From positions 2,480,001-2,544,000 of the forward strand of contig NC_046683.1 of the NCBI RefSeq assembly GCF_009870125.1: a stretch of 64,000 nucleotides of DNA, given 5' to 3'. Each line of letters begins with the position of its first letter. Positions within the stretch are counted from its first letter, which is position 1. The position numbers were made by a program, and so were the translations under genes. Shown here piece after piece: positions 53,512-64,000 of this stretch. Source of the DNA: Drosophila pseudoobscura (Eukaryota; Arthropoda; Insecta; Diptera; Drosophilidae). Below the pieces are notes generated by a model. That model saw nothing but the letters and a program-made list of their open reading frames with translations, ran no database searches and was not told where the DNA came from.

Positions 53512-56500
53512 TTAGTTGGAGTCCGTGTCCGAGTCGCTGGGAGGGACCGGAGAGGCGACCGGCTTGGTGGCCACCTCCTTGGCGGTCTCCTCCTTGATGG
53601 GACGCGTTGCCGCCAAATACGCGTTCGTGGACTCGCCGTGCGTGGTCTCGATGCCAACCCTGGAATAAAGAGAAAGCGAGAAAGAGCGAGAGCGAGAACG
53701 AGAGAGTCTGTAAGTTGCTGATCTTCAAGATGTTGTGCTATCGTTTGCAGTACTCACTTGTACTCGTGTCGTGCCAAATACCGGACATACTTCTCGGGAG
53801 GCTCATCGGCGTCCGAGTCCTGGACACTCACTGAGCGCACGGTGGTATGCGAGACCTGCGTGGCGGGCATAGTGAACTCCACGAATGCGTATGGCGCCAG
53901 TTCACTGGGGATCTGGTCGTACGATGTCAGAGCCATGCGGCAGACCAGCTGGTGTGTGGTATAGGCCCCTAAGAACGGCAGCAGATTGTTTTAATCGGTC
54001 CAGATGGAAGTGAAGCTTATGGCTGGCTTATGGCCTATGGATTGCTGGCTTACCCTGACCCTCCTTGGGCAGGCGGGGACACCGCCAGACAATGGCCCGA
54101 TGGTGATGCTCGTACTTCGCCTGGCCCGACGTTACCTCGATCAGCGACTCCTGCAGCGTGTCGACAGCACCGAGGATCCGTTCAATTCCCTTGATCTTGC
54201 CCGTCCGTCGATGGGCCGACTTCACCGACCCGTACCTGTTCCACCCACCCCAGTAAGATTTTCGAGTTATTCACCGATCCATGCACATTCCGAATGAACA
54301 CCCACCTGAAGTGCTTCTCCACGCGGAACAGATAGATCCAGCACTCGGGTATGGGGAAGCGCACCGATACATCCTCGCAGGGTATCTGGCCGAGCTTGCG
54401 AGAGGTGAAGCCAGGCACCAATATGTCGGCACGCAGCTCCACCTTGTTGCCGGTGACGCACCAGGTGGCCTTCAGCTGGAGCGGAAGCTCGCGATTCTTT
54501 GGCGGACGCACCCGGAAGCGCAGCAGTTCAATGTAGTTGGCGTCAGGCGGCTGGAATCTGGATGGATTGTGTTGGAATTGGCATCGATCTTTTAGGATGC
54601 GACGAGCTCTACTCACTTGATGGTGCGCGTTCGCTCGTACTCCTGCTGATTGACAACGCTGTGGAACTCGACCGCCTCGAGACGGATCCACTCCTCGGTG
54701 GCCACGGGAATGATGTCGTGACGGCCGACCACCTCCTTGCCCTGGCGCCACATATCGTTGACGCCCAGCTCGATGGTGGGCATGCCGGTGAGGAAGGCGA
54801 GGAAGAAGAGGCGAACGCGGGCGATCTGCTTGAGGATCTTGCCCTCGCTGTCCTGCTCGACGGTGATCTCGTCGACGGCCGTCACCTGGACCTCCTCCAT
54901 CTTGTAGGTGAGGGCGCGTTCGCGCAGAGCCGGCAGCTTGAAGAGGGCCTCCTCAATGCAGACGGAGAACTGTTTCATGTCCTCGTAGGTCATCGAACCG
55001 ATCTTGAAGAGCTGCGACGACTGCGGCGCATGCTCGACGGGCAGGCCCAGCTTCTTGAGGTCGCTGCCAAACTCTTTCACGCCCTCGTAGTCTCCGGCGA
55101 TGGCGTACTGTGCGAACTTGGTCAGCTTGTTGGTGATGCGCTCCGCCTTAGTCACCTGGCCTGGCCGGACGCCGGGACGCTCCTTGTAGAAGATGTACTG
55201 CAGCTTCATGGTGAAGATCTTGCCAAACTGGTCGTACTGCTGGGCCCCGATCTCCGAGACCGAGTAGGAGGGCTGCAGCGGCAGCTCCTGGAACGGCTGC
55301 TTGTCCCCGGGCTGGTTCAGCAGCTGCACCACCGGCACGTCGTTCTGCACCACCAGGCGCACGAAGATCTTCTTCCAGAAGCGCTGGCCCGTGATCTTCT
55401 TCTTGTTCGGCTGCCGCAGCTGCATCTCCCACCCGGGTCCCACGTAGTGCAGGCGCGGGAATTCCTCCAGCGGCTGGGACACATCCTCGTCGTAGAGCGG
55501 CGTCTGTGGCGTGTCCTGGGAGTCTGTGCGCTTGATGCCCGCCTCGCCCGCCTCTTCCGTGGCGGCTGCTGTCGCTGCTGGTGGTGCTGGGAATCCGGTC
55601 ACATCCTCGAAGGGATTGACTGTCGCTGGCGGAGACGACGAGGATTGGCTGGCCGTCGGCACGGCCGACCTGGCCGGCGGCGGCGGTGGTGCCAGCTGCG
55701 GGGCCACGCCTCCAGTGCCCTCCGCCTTGGGCCGAATCACCACGCTGAACTCCTTGTCCACCGACTCCACGGACTCGGCCCGCACGGGCGCCCGCATCGC
55801 ATAGAAATCGTCGTCCTCGTTCCCGAAGCCATCGTCCGCCGAAGTGGCGTCGCCAAAAGCATTGCCCGCCGAAATGGTGGCCGATCCAAAGGCGCTGTCG
55901 CCCCAAGCTGAAAGAGGGAGGAATAGGTTGGGTCTGGGCTTTCTACTGGAGATCCGTAATGGACTTACCATCTCCTCCCGTGGGCGTTATCGCTCCGGAG
56001 CCACCGAAGCCGTCCAGGATGCTGATGTTGTCCTTCTTCACCGAATCAAACTTGGCCGAGAAGGCGTCAAACTCGTCCGGCTCCACGGCAAAGATGTTGC
56101 CTCCGTAGCTGGGCGCCTGCTGCACGGCCTCCACCTCTGGCTCTGGCTCTGGGTCGTCCACGGCAAAGATGTTGCCCACCACAGCAGCGGGCACGAAGGC
56201 CGGCTCGTCCTCCTCCTCGGGACTGGCGAAGGGATTGGCCGAGAGCTGGCCGCTGGCCAGACCGCCGCTGCCCAACGGAAAGTCCAGGCCCGTGTCCATC
56301 TGCTCGGGCTCATCGCTGGCCAGCTCCATGACGGGTTCGAAGGCTGGCTGTGACTCAGTGGCCTCCAGTGGTGATCCAGTGTGATCCGACTCAACTGCTG
56401 GCGCCCCGAAGGGTTCCACCTCTGCCTCCGGTTCGGGTACGGCTTCGGCTTCGGCCTCCGGTTCTATTTCGGGTTGCGGCTGATCGGGAGCTGCTGCTGC

Positions 56501-57886
56501 TGGTGTTGGCTCTGGCTCTGGCTCATCCTCGTCGTCGGAGCGCGGCAGATCCTCCACCGTGGTGATTTCTATGTCAGGCGTGGGAGCTCTCTGTCTGCCC
56601 GTCGTGTCCTGTGGCGCAGCCATGTGGGCCAGCGTCGCCGCCTGCGGCTGGCAGCTGATGTCATGGGTGCTCTCGTCCGGCCGCGTCAGCACAGACGTGA
56701 AGATCGGCTCATCCTTGTCCTCCCCGTCGTCGTTGTCCCTGTTGTTCTCCGCGTCGCGCTCTTCCTCGGAGGTGACCACCGCCTGGGGCAGATCATCGTG
56801 CAGGAGATCGGGCTTGGCCACCGGCTGCGGCTGGGCCTCGAACAGGCTGAGGATGTCCTCCTTGCTCTTGGGCGGCGGCGGCTTGGCCGGCTTTGCGCTG
56901 GTCGTACCGAACATGTCCAGCAAATCCTCCGAGTCCGCCGGTACTGTGGCTGGAGCTGGGGCAGTGGCTGACGGCGGTGGTGGACGCTGCGGCGGAGGTG
57001 CCGGTGCCGGCTGCTGTTGGCCATGCTGCATCATGTGTGCTGGTGGCGTCGGCCGTGGGGGCACTGGGCGTGGCGGCGGGGGACGTGGCGGCTGCTGTTT
57101 GGCCGGCGAGGGCATGGGCGTGGCCCCCTGCAGGCTGGGCACAGCCGTGGGCACCGCAAAGGGATTGTCGTGCTGGCTGGCTGGGGGAGCAGGAACGGGA
57201 GGCGGAACCACAGCCGCAACTGGTGCAGGAGCAGGTGCCGGAGCCGGAGCAGCAGGTTCGGCCTCTGCAGCTCTGGCCGTGGTGGCAGCAGGGGCAGTGA
57301 CTCCCCCAATGAGATCCAGGTCCATTATCTGGTTATTGGAGCCGCTGTCGGACACGTCCAACAGATCGGCCAGTCCCGAGTCCGGAGTGGGGCTGGGCGA
57401 GTGGAGGTCGCGCATCGAGACGGGGCTAGGCGATCGGGTGGCAGGTATGCGGCCCAGCAGCTCCGAGGAGGTCTCGTCCAGCTGGCTGGAGACCGTGCTG
57501 ATCAGATCCTGTGTGCTCTGCGGCGGCTGTGGTCGTGGCGGAGGCGGGGGCTGCTTCTTTTGCCCAGCGGCGGCGTTGTCGTCCTCCTCCTCCCCGGCGG
57601 CGGACTTGATGCTGAGGGCGTCGTCCTCCGCCTCTATGGTGGTGCCAAAGAAGCTCATGGCCGGATCGATGTCGTTGATCGGCGGCTCTGACTCCGGTTC
57701 GAGATCGTCGCCGCCAAAGGCGAACGGATTGGAGGCGGCACTGACGCTGGCAATGGCGCTGCTGGCTGCCTCCCCGAACGGATTCGACTCCGACTCGCCC
57801 GGCTCCGGGTCTGATTGCATTAGGAAGGGATTGGCGGCCATATCGCCGCCATCCAGGTCGTCGTCCATTAGGAACGGATTGGCCAT
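53512..57886 (-). CDS. stnB: Stoned B (stonin), second cistron of the stoned mRNA, 1333 aa
   Basis: Six exons: 57886-55969, 55907-54617, 54557-54306, 54235-54054, 53968-53758 and 53659-53512. The joined length of 4002 nt keeps frame throughout, and the introns are 58-98 nt with GT-AG ends. StnB is a cytosolic clathrin adaptor at nerve terminals that binds synaptotagmin and recycles it during synaptic vesicle endocytosis. Residues 1-780 are a disordered Pro/Glu-rich tail with seven NPF motifs at about 3, 19, 35, 53, 241, 551 and 737, for EH-domain partners such as Eps15 and Dap160. A stonin homology domain follows at about 783-945 (PRLHYVGPGW; FGKIFTMKLQYIFY) and a mu-homology domain at about 950-1280. 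The start is fixed by MANPFLM and a strong context (AAAATGG). It reads 58 nt after the stnA stop. The length is slightly above the roughly 1260 aa I recall for D. melanogaster. Confidence 0.97.
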
Positions 57887-57944
57887 TTTCGGTTCGGGTT
57901 TTTTGTGGTTTCTTCTGTGGGTTTTTGTGGTTTTTGGGGTTTGC
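57887..57944 (-). promoter_or_regulatory. stnA-stnB intercistronic spacer, U-free
   Basis: The 58 nt between the stnA TAA and the stnB ATG contain only A, C and a few G in the mRNA sense, with no T and therefore no start or stop codon. It should be unstructured. It leads directly into a near-consensus Drosophila start (CCGAAAATGG). Confidence 0.9.
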
Positions 57945-60900
57945 TTATCGCTCGATCAGCTCGCTTTCGAGCAGCTTGATCTCCGTCTCGCCGGGCGCTA
58001 GATTCTCCGCAATGGAGGTGTCGAAGGGATCGATGTCCTGCGGACGCACCGGTGGCGGGGGACGCGAGGGCAGCGAGGGTGTGAGCACCTTGTCGCCAAG
58101 TCCCAGATCCTGGGCGTCGCTCTGGGCGTCAATGGCCAGCTCTTGGGCGCTCCTCTGTGGCAGCAGCTCGTTCTCGAGCAGCTTCAGCTCCGTCTGTCCG
58201 GGCTGTAGATTGGCGGCGATCGAAGTGTCAAATGGGTCGACGTCCTCGTCCGACTCCCCCTGGGCGTTGTGGGCGCCGCCGGCTTTGGGCAGCTGTCTGC
58301 GCTCCTGCGCGGGTGTCAGCACCTTGATGTCGATGTTCTCCTCGACGGCGAGCAGCACCTCGGCGGGCACGGGCGTGGGTGGGGCACGCGGATCGAAGTC
58401 CGGATCGGAGAGGCTGTGCCGCAGCGTGGGCGTGGGCTCCGCAATCAGATCCGCCTCGATGTGCTTCAGCTCGATGTCGCTGAGCTTGGCCTCCGGCACA
58501 TAGGAGGTGTCGAAGGGATCCTCCGACTCTGGTATGCCCTCGGCAATCGACTGCGATGCGTTGGCTGAACCGGCGGCGGAGGGCGCGTAGTACGGCGTCA
58601 GAGGCTTCTTGTTGGCCCCAACCTCATTACCGGCCCCGAGTAGGTCCGGCCCTGGCACCAGGAAGCCCACACTCTTCGCCTGGATGTTCAGGCTCAGCGA
58701 GGACTTGCGTCTGGCGGCGTCAAACTCCGGAGTGATGTTAGATGGCGAAGGTGGCACCGGTGGCTTCGGCCTTTGCGGGGGCTTCTGCTGCTGCTTGTGC
58801 TGCTGGTCCTCCTCCTGTCCCGCTCGCGGATCAAAGTCCGGATCGCTAAGTGAGTGCTTGAGTCCACCGCTCGTCTCGTTGGTGAGCAGCTCCCGCTCTA
58901 GAAAGCGCAGCTCTGTGGCCTTTGGCTGAACGATTGCACTGACCGCTGAGGTATCGAAAGGATCAAAGTCCTCCGGCTCTTGATCGATGCTAAGGGTGGG
59001 CGCCAATGGCGCTGGCACCACCTTACTGAGATCGGTGGCACTCCCGGCCAAAAGATCGCGTCCTGGAGCCGCTAGCAATGAGGACCCGCCAGTGGTCTCC
59101 TCCTCGGCGCGCGGATCAAAGTCGTCGTCCTCCTCGAGTACGGTGGTTTTCTTGATCACCTGCTCCGCGTAGTTGGTGTTGAAGGGGTCGTCGTCAAGAT
59201 TGGGCTCCTCCTCGTCGTCACTGACGTAGATGGCACCAGGTACAATGTGTGGTCCAGTGGCAGGCCTGGCCGGTGGCGGCGGGCGCTTGGGTTTTCCTGG
59301 TGATGGCACGAAAATAAGTACGGGTTGCAATTAGTAAAATTGGATAGCTGAGGCGTGTAAAGGTGTGTAATATTATCGCTGGGGTTTGGATCTGCTAGAT
59401 ATCTGCTGTGGGTCCTTAAAGTATAACGCCTCAAATATAAGTATATCTCGTATATCTCCCCAATGTCGCCCCCTTAGATCAATAAAATTTTGTAAGAAAA
59501 TAGTGAAATTTAGTAAAAACCATGGGTTCAATCAATACGAGAGTCAGAATACCAAAAAAATACAGTACATTTTTATTGAAAATAACTATCTTCAAAAAAA
59601 TGCATTAAATATTTCCATAATTAAACTTCTCTGAATGGAATCCCACAAAAAAAGAAACATATTTTGGATGATGAAATATTTCGTATGTAATGAAGGATTA
59701 TGGAGGTATAATATAGTGTAGTACCAGTCTGAAATACAGTACAATAAGAAGACATCGACACCTGCAGAATAATATACAATTATCATATACATATGTATAC
59801 TTGAAAGCCGAATCTGGTTGAGATTGGATTACTCGTAAAGCCAGAATGAACAGTCGTTTGGCTCATTGAACAACTGGTCTTCGAGCAACGAGCTTTTGAG
59901 ATCATGTTCCGATATAGTACATACAAATAAAGGAGATGATTATCTTTCGAAATTCCCTGAAAGAACCTCTTGTGTTCTGAGTGACAAGTGTGCTGAGATA
60001 TGCGTTCAAGTTTGAAGGGTGGATCCATGGATGATCGCTCACCTGGTAGTGGCTCCTCGGACTCTGGCTCCGCCTCGAACTCGGCCCAGCTGGCCTCTGC
60101 AACCGCTTCGGCGAGTACGGAGACTGGCGGCAGAACGACCTGGTTGACGATGGTGATGTCCTCCTTTTTGGTGAGCGACTCGGCGGCTAGTTCGGCGAAC
60201 TCGTCGTCCTCCTCGTCCTTGAGCGCGTCGAACTCGGCTAGATCCGGATTGAGGGAGCTTCCCTGAAGCTCTGCGAGCTCGGCGTCCTCGTCCTCCTCGT
60301 CAACCCTTTGGGGCTTAATCAGATGCAAATGGAGCGAGACACTCAAATCGATGGGGCCCGCCGATTCGGTGAGGTCGTCGTCGACGAGATCGTCGAGCAG
60401 ATTGTGCTGCGGCTCGGCGTTGGCGGCTGCGGCTAGGAGATCCGCCTCGGGATCGGCTAGCTCTACGCTCTCGCTGAGCAGAAGATTCTGGATGCCCTTG
60501 CGGAGCTTGCGCTTGGGGTTGGCTAGGGCTAGGGCGTGATCGCGGTCCACGCGGCCTGAGAGTACCTCTACGGCAGCACCGAGGCTGACGAGCTTCTTGT
60601 TGCCCTTGGCCTTGTCGGCGCCAACAATGACCTTCTCCGCGTAGGCGGTGTCGAACGGATCGGGCCCGTCGTCCGCCGGGTACACGGGCGAGTCGGGTAC
60701 AACGGCTAGTTGGAGTTCTCCGCTGGTGATCGCCTCGATGTAGTCGGTGGCAAAGATGTCATCGACCTCGTCCTGCTGGTCGTCCTCCGAATCTGAGAGC
60801 TCGACAACGGCCTCTGCTAGCTTGTCGCGCTGTGATTCGATTAGTGCGAGGCGCTGGCGCTCACGCTCCTGGCGCTGGGCCTCGAGACGGGCTGCCTCCT

Positions 60901-61351
60901 CCTCCTCCTGTTTCTTCTTCTCGGCAGCCGAGGGCAGGCGTTGGTAGAAGGACTCCTTCTTGATGCGATCGAGCTCGTCCTGGGTCTTGTGTAGGATGGT
61001 ATCGACGCCCGATGTAAGCGCCTTAAACTTGGCCCATTCCTCGTCGCCTCCGCCGCCGCTGGAACTCTGATGCTGATGGTGGTGGTGGTGGTCGTCAGTG
61101 GAAGTGCTTGCAGCACCGGATTCGGCTAGATGAGCGTCTCCGACAGAGGATCTGTGGTATGTGGCGCCTGCGGCACCCTCGACGTCCGATGCGCCACCGT
61201 CCGATTCGCCAGCGTCCGATTTGTTGGCCGCCGCCTCCTGCTTGGCCCTGAGCTCGCGCTTGTACTGCTCAAGCTCCTCTTCGGTGAAGAGTTCTTGGTC
61301 CTTTTTCGACTTCTTCTTTTTCTTTTTTAGGCCCTTTGGTAGCTTAAGCAT
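57945..61351 (-). CDS. stnA: Stoned A, first cistron of the stoned mRNA, 886 aa
   Basis: Two exons, 61351-60043 and 59296-57945, around a 746-nt intron (donor GTGAGC, acceptor CATCACCAG); 2661 nt in frame. StnA is a presynaptic, largely disordered endocytic protein of Drosophila that acts with StnB and binds AP-2. The N-terminus is a lysine cluster (LKKKKKKSKK), followed by a His-rich run near 88-95 and a charged coiled-coil-like segment at about 120-185. Six DPF motifs at 231, 473, 548, 696, 790 and 859 are AP-2 alpha-ear type signals. From 548 on they sit in a repeated module, DPFDTS followed by a T/I-E-L/I-K-x-L-E-x-E-L type motif. The protein has no methionine after the initiator. The start is set by the conserved MLKLPKGLKK. 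The whole gene is read as one transcript with stnB downstream. Confidence 0.97.
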
Positions 61352-61370
61352 TATCTAATTGCGGAGACAT
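61344..61370 (-). other. Eight-codon upstream ORF overlapping the stnA start
   Basis: An ATG at 61370-61368 opens eight codons ending in TAA at 61346-61344, three bases past the stnA ATG (61351-61349). It lies downstream of a possible splice acceptor (AATATTTGCAG ending near 61381), so it would be in the mature leader if that site is used. I cannot confirm the leader structure. Confidence 0.5.
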
Positions 61371-64000
61371 CGAGATCGGTCTGCAAATATTTATCGAGAA
61401 CTTACTCCCACAACTGCTTCAGAAGCTTCAGAAGGATGGCTGGATACTGGATTACTGGATACTGGATACTGGACAGAGCTAGAGGTTTGCTTCTACGTAG
61501 GACTGAATGATGGACTAACTGGGTAGGTGGTAGTGGTGGTGGTGATTTGGACACTGCGGGAGAGGGGATACTTATTATGTAAGCTACTCATCGACAAAGG
61601 CGCACATGTACGTAGGTGCATCTGCATCTATGTACATCCCGAATACGAGTCGAGCTACGCACTAATTGATTGATTGATTGGTTGATGATTCAGTTTCGGA
61701 TACACATTACATTGACATTTAAAGAGTACATATATGTATGTAGTATATATAGGAAGTGGCGATTTTTTCTACTGGAGTCACTACCCAACCCCGTAACCCG
61801 TCTACCGTCTACCGCACTCACCGCCGCACCAAATGTCCACTGGAGGCTATAGAGATTGACACCCACGGAAAATCTACACTCGACTGTGCTATTACTTCTG
61901 GGAAAATCCATACGAAATTTCGTATTAAATCTGTGTAGACCTACAACGGGATATTGAATGTTCCCTGTTTCCTGTACGTGCGTGCTCCGTTCCGTGGAAA
62001 AAATGTACACGGTCTCTCTGTTCTCTGTGCTCTCTCCTCTCCTGTCCTCGCTTCTCTTCTCCTTTTGAGAACGAGCTTCCTGGCGGGGCTCTGCGTCTCT
62101 GAATGTGATGTACCTACACACGAGCTTTCTCGTACAAGGAGAGCTTTTTCACCACAGAACCACAGCCACAGAGCCGCAGAAACAACAAAAACCGTAAAAA
62201 AGCCGAGAAGAGAACTCAACACAAAAGTCAAAGCTCACATTGGCAGGCAATAGATTTTCGCCCACTTGCACTTACTGTTGAGTGACTTTTGACGGGCACT
62301 TTGCCAGCACTAGCACCAGCACCAGCACCCGAGCAATTATCTATTATTTGCGAATGAATGCCACAATCATTGGGGGTCATCGATAATTGTTTTGCAATTG
62401 GTTGAATATTTCAAGATCAGACAGAGAGAGAGAGAGAGATAGAGACAGGGGTATCCCTTTTCAAGGATGCCCTGCCGCATCATCATGCAGATGATGTACA
62501 TATGGGGCACAGAGAGAAGCAGGACAGCACGCTTCTCTGCGAATGGGGGGCAGTAGTATCTCTTACATCTCGGTTGTTGTTGCCTATGGCTTTTAGTGTG
62601 AGGGGAAAAATCGATGATATAGAGACGCACTTTGGGGCATAGAGAAAAAGAGACAGGAAGACAGAGGGAGCGAGACAGAGACAGAGTACGTTCCCACGCA
62701 CGTACATAGAGGTATATATGAATATATATGTATATATATATATATATTTATGTATATTATGTACATACAAGTGTTACACGAGTTTTCCTACTCAACTTTT
62801 CTTCACACTTTCCCCGACACAGTCAAAATGAACATTAAAAAAAAGTTGACACACACTCTTTGGAGAAATATTTTATGGGTTTGTTTTTTAGTAATATTCA
62901 ACACTTTCGCTTGATTTTTGGTTAATTTTTGGTTGATTTTTGGTTGATTTTCGGTTCGATTTTCTCTGAAAATTATGCAACTTACGTCTCACTCTTGCGC
63001 ACTTTATTGGGTGAAGGGGGGAAATTCAGGAAAAACAATTGCGTTCGTACGTTCGTTTCCTCGTGGCACAGCACACACACTTCTTGCCGAAAATCAATGA
63101 AATTTCTTGAATTTACTTTAGTTCTGGATATTTTTTAGGCGGAGGTATTGAGCGTTGAGCGTGGTTTGGTTTGGTTTGGTTTGGTTTTTGGTTTTTGGTT
63201 GTCTGCTGGCTCTTTCTTATTTACTTGGGGGTTTTACTGCCGTAATCTCCTCGATTTGTGTTACCTCTGATTTGAACTATCGGGAAATCTAGCACAGAAT
63301 GAGTAAAATGTCATGAATTTCCATAGGAAGTGCTTTCAGAGCAGAGCAGAGCAGTGCCGTGCCACACACAGTATCCTTCAAAAAGCTGCGGCCCAAAAAA
63401 GCTTCTACGCGAAAGCGCCCCAAAAGCACACACACATACACACAACGGAGCCCACAGCTGACGTGGGGGTGTGTGTCCCTCTCCCGCAGGAACTCTCTGT
63501 TTCTCTCCAGAATAGCTCCAGAAGCTTCGAAAAAGCTTCACCGAAGGAAAAACAATAAGAAACAATAGCAGCTTGCGTCCGTCAGAGACGTCATCGTTTG
63601 ACACTTGACATTTGGAATACACGAAGCACGACGCACGATGCACGACGCACGAATATCGCGACGCGTGCGCCTCCCCAAGTGCCCAGCCCTGGAGAAGCGC
63701 CAAACCTTCGAAACGGGGCTCTGAGTCTCAAGAACCCTATCTCAGAAGGCTTTGCAGGCATCTTAAGTTCTATATCGATGATAAATTGGAAAATTGGAAA
63801 TCTTTAATATTTCAGAAGGTTGTCTAGATTTGTGACCGAGCTCTGACTTTATAATTATAAAGGTAGAAAAGGTAATCCATTAAATATAAATATGTGTCCA
63901 TTCTGAAATCGCAATTGACAGCATCTCATCCTATCCCAATAACAGCTTCGACGCGCGACTACGAGTATTCTCCAATAAATGTCTATATATGTATCTTCTG
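61371..64000 (-). other. 5' leader and flank of stoned; no gene seen
   Basis: The region is AT-rich with simple repeats (GA near 62420-62440, TA near 62717-62752, TTTGG near 63163-63190). Two possible 5'UTR splice signals are present on the minus strand: a GTAAGT near 61405 and the acceptor near 61381. They are too close together to pair with each other, so an upstream leader exon is likely but not located. Confidence 0.4.
62717..62752. repeat. (TA)n-rich microsatellite
   Basis: A run of TATATA and TATGTA units ending in an AT-rich stretch. Confidence 0.85.

Noticed and set aside
54499..55911. 470-codon plus-strand frame
   Set aside because: Antisense shadow of stnB exon 2. The minus-strand product has recognisable stonin and mu-homology sequence and proper splice sites.
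56559..58001. 480-codon plus-strand frame
   Set aside because: Antisense of stnB exon 1; a Ser/Gly/Ala low-complexity readout of GC-rich codons, with no start context or introns.
59297..60042. StnA reading on past 60043 to a longer tail ending near 59783
   Set aside because: This is intron read-through. The donor at 60042 and acceptor at 59297 join in frame to the DPF-rich second exon.

Overview
The window reads as eukaryotic DNA from a Drosophila fly. A member of the obscura group is my best guess, but that is inference. The evidence is the stoned locus (stnA and stnB), short 53-80 nt GT-AG introns, Drosophila-like core promoter words (TATATAAG with TCAGTT), and dense CA/GT, GA and CAG-type microsatellites. 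In D. melanogaster, stoned lies at the heterochromatin-proximal base of the X chromosome with short-chain dehydrogenase genes nearby. The large satellite block here fits a similar chromosome-base location (Muller element A).

Layout. Positions 1 to about 6990 are a tandem satellite made of 171/172-bp monomers and 318-bp long monomers, arranged partly as a 662-bp higher-order repeat. Positions 7000-9700 are a mobile-element and pseudogene zone. It holds a roughly 1.1-kb foldback (inverted-repeat) element whose ends resemble the satellite monomer, flanked by three decayed copies of one unidentified gene in both orientations. From 9.7 to 43 kb the sequence is mostly non-coding and microsatellite-rich. 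It contains two small minus-strand gene candidates (a 61-aa secreted peptide at 19.4 kb and a 131-aa protein at 19.8 kb with a 5'UTR intron) and a frameshifted three-exon candidate at 23.2 kb. Positions 43.3-45.9 kb hold a tandem pair of minus-strand short-chain dehydrogenase/reductase (SDR) genes, each with one intron at the same place. Positions 46-51 kb are non-coding. Positions 51.5-61.4 kb hold the minus-strand dicistronic stoned gene: stnA (2 coding exons, 886 aa), a 58-nt spacer, then stnB (6 coding exons, 1333 aa) and a long AT-rich 3' region. The rest, to 64 kb, is the 5' flank of stoned.

How the genes work together. StnA and StnB are endocytic proteins of the synaptic vesicle cycle that come from one messenger RNA. 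The sequence shows striking adaptation to this. The whole 2661-nt stnA reading frame encodes only one methionine and has just four out-of-frame AUGs. The stnA-stnB spacer contains no U. The stnB AUG has a strong context. The SDR pair is metabolic and appears unrelated to stoned except by position. All exon joins given here were worked out by hand from splice signals and reading-frame continuity.
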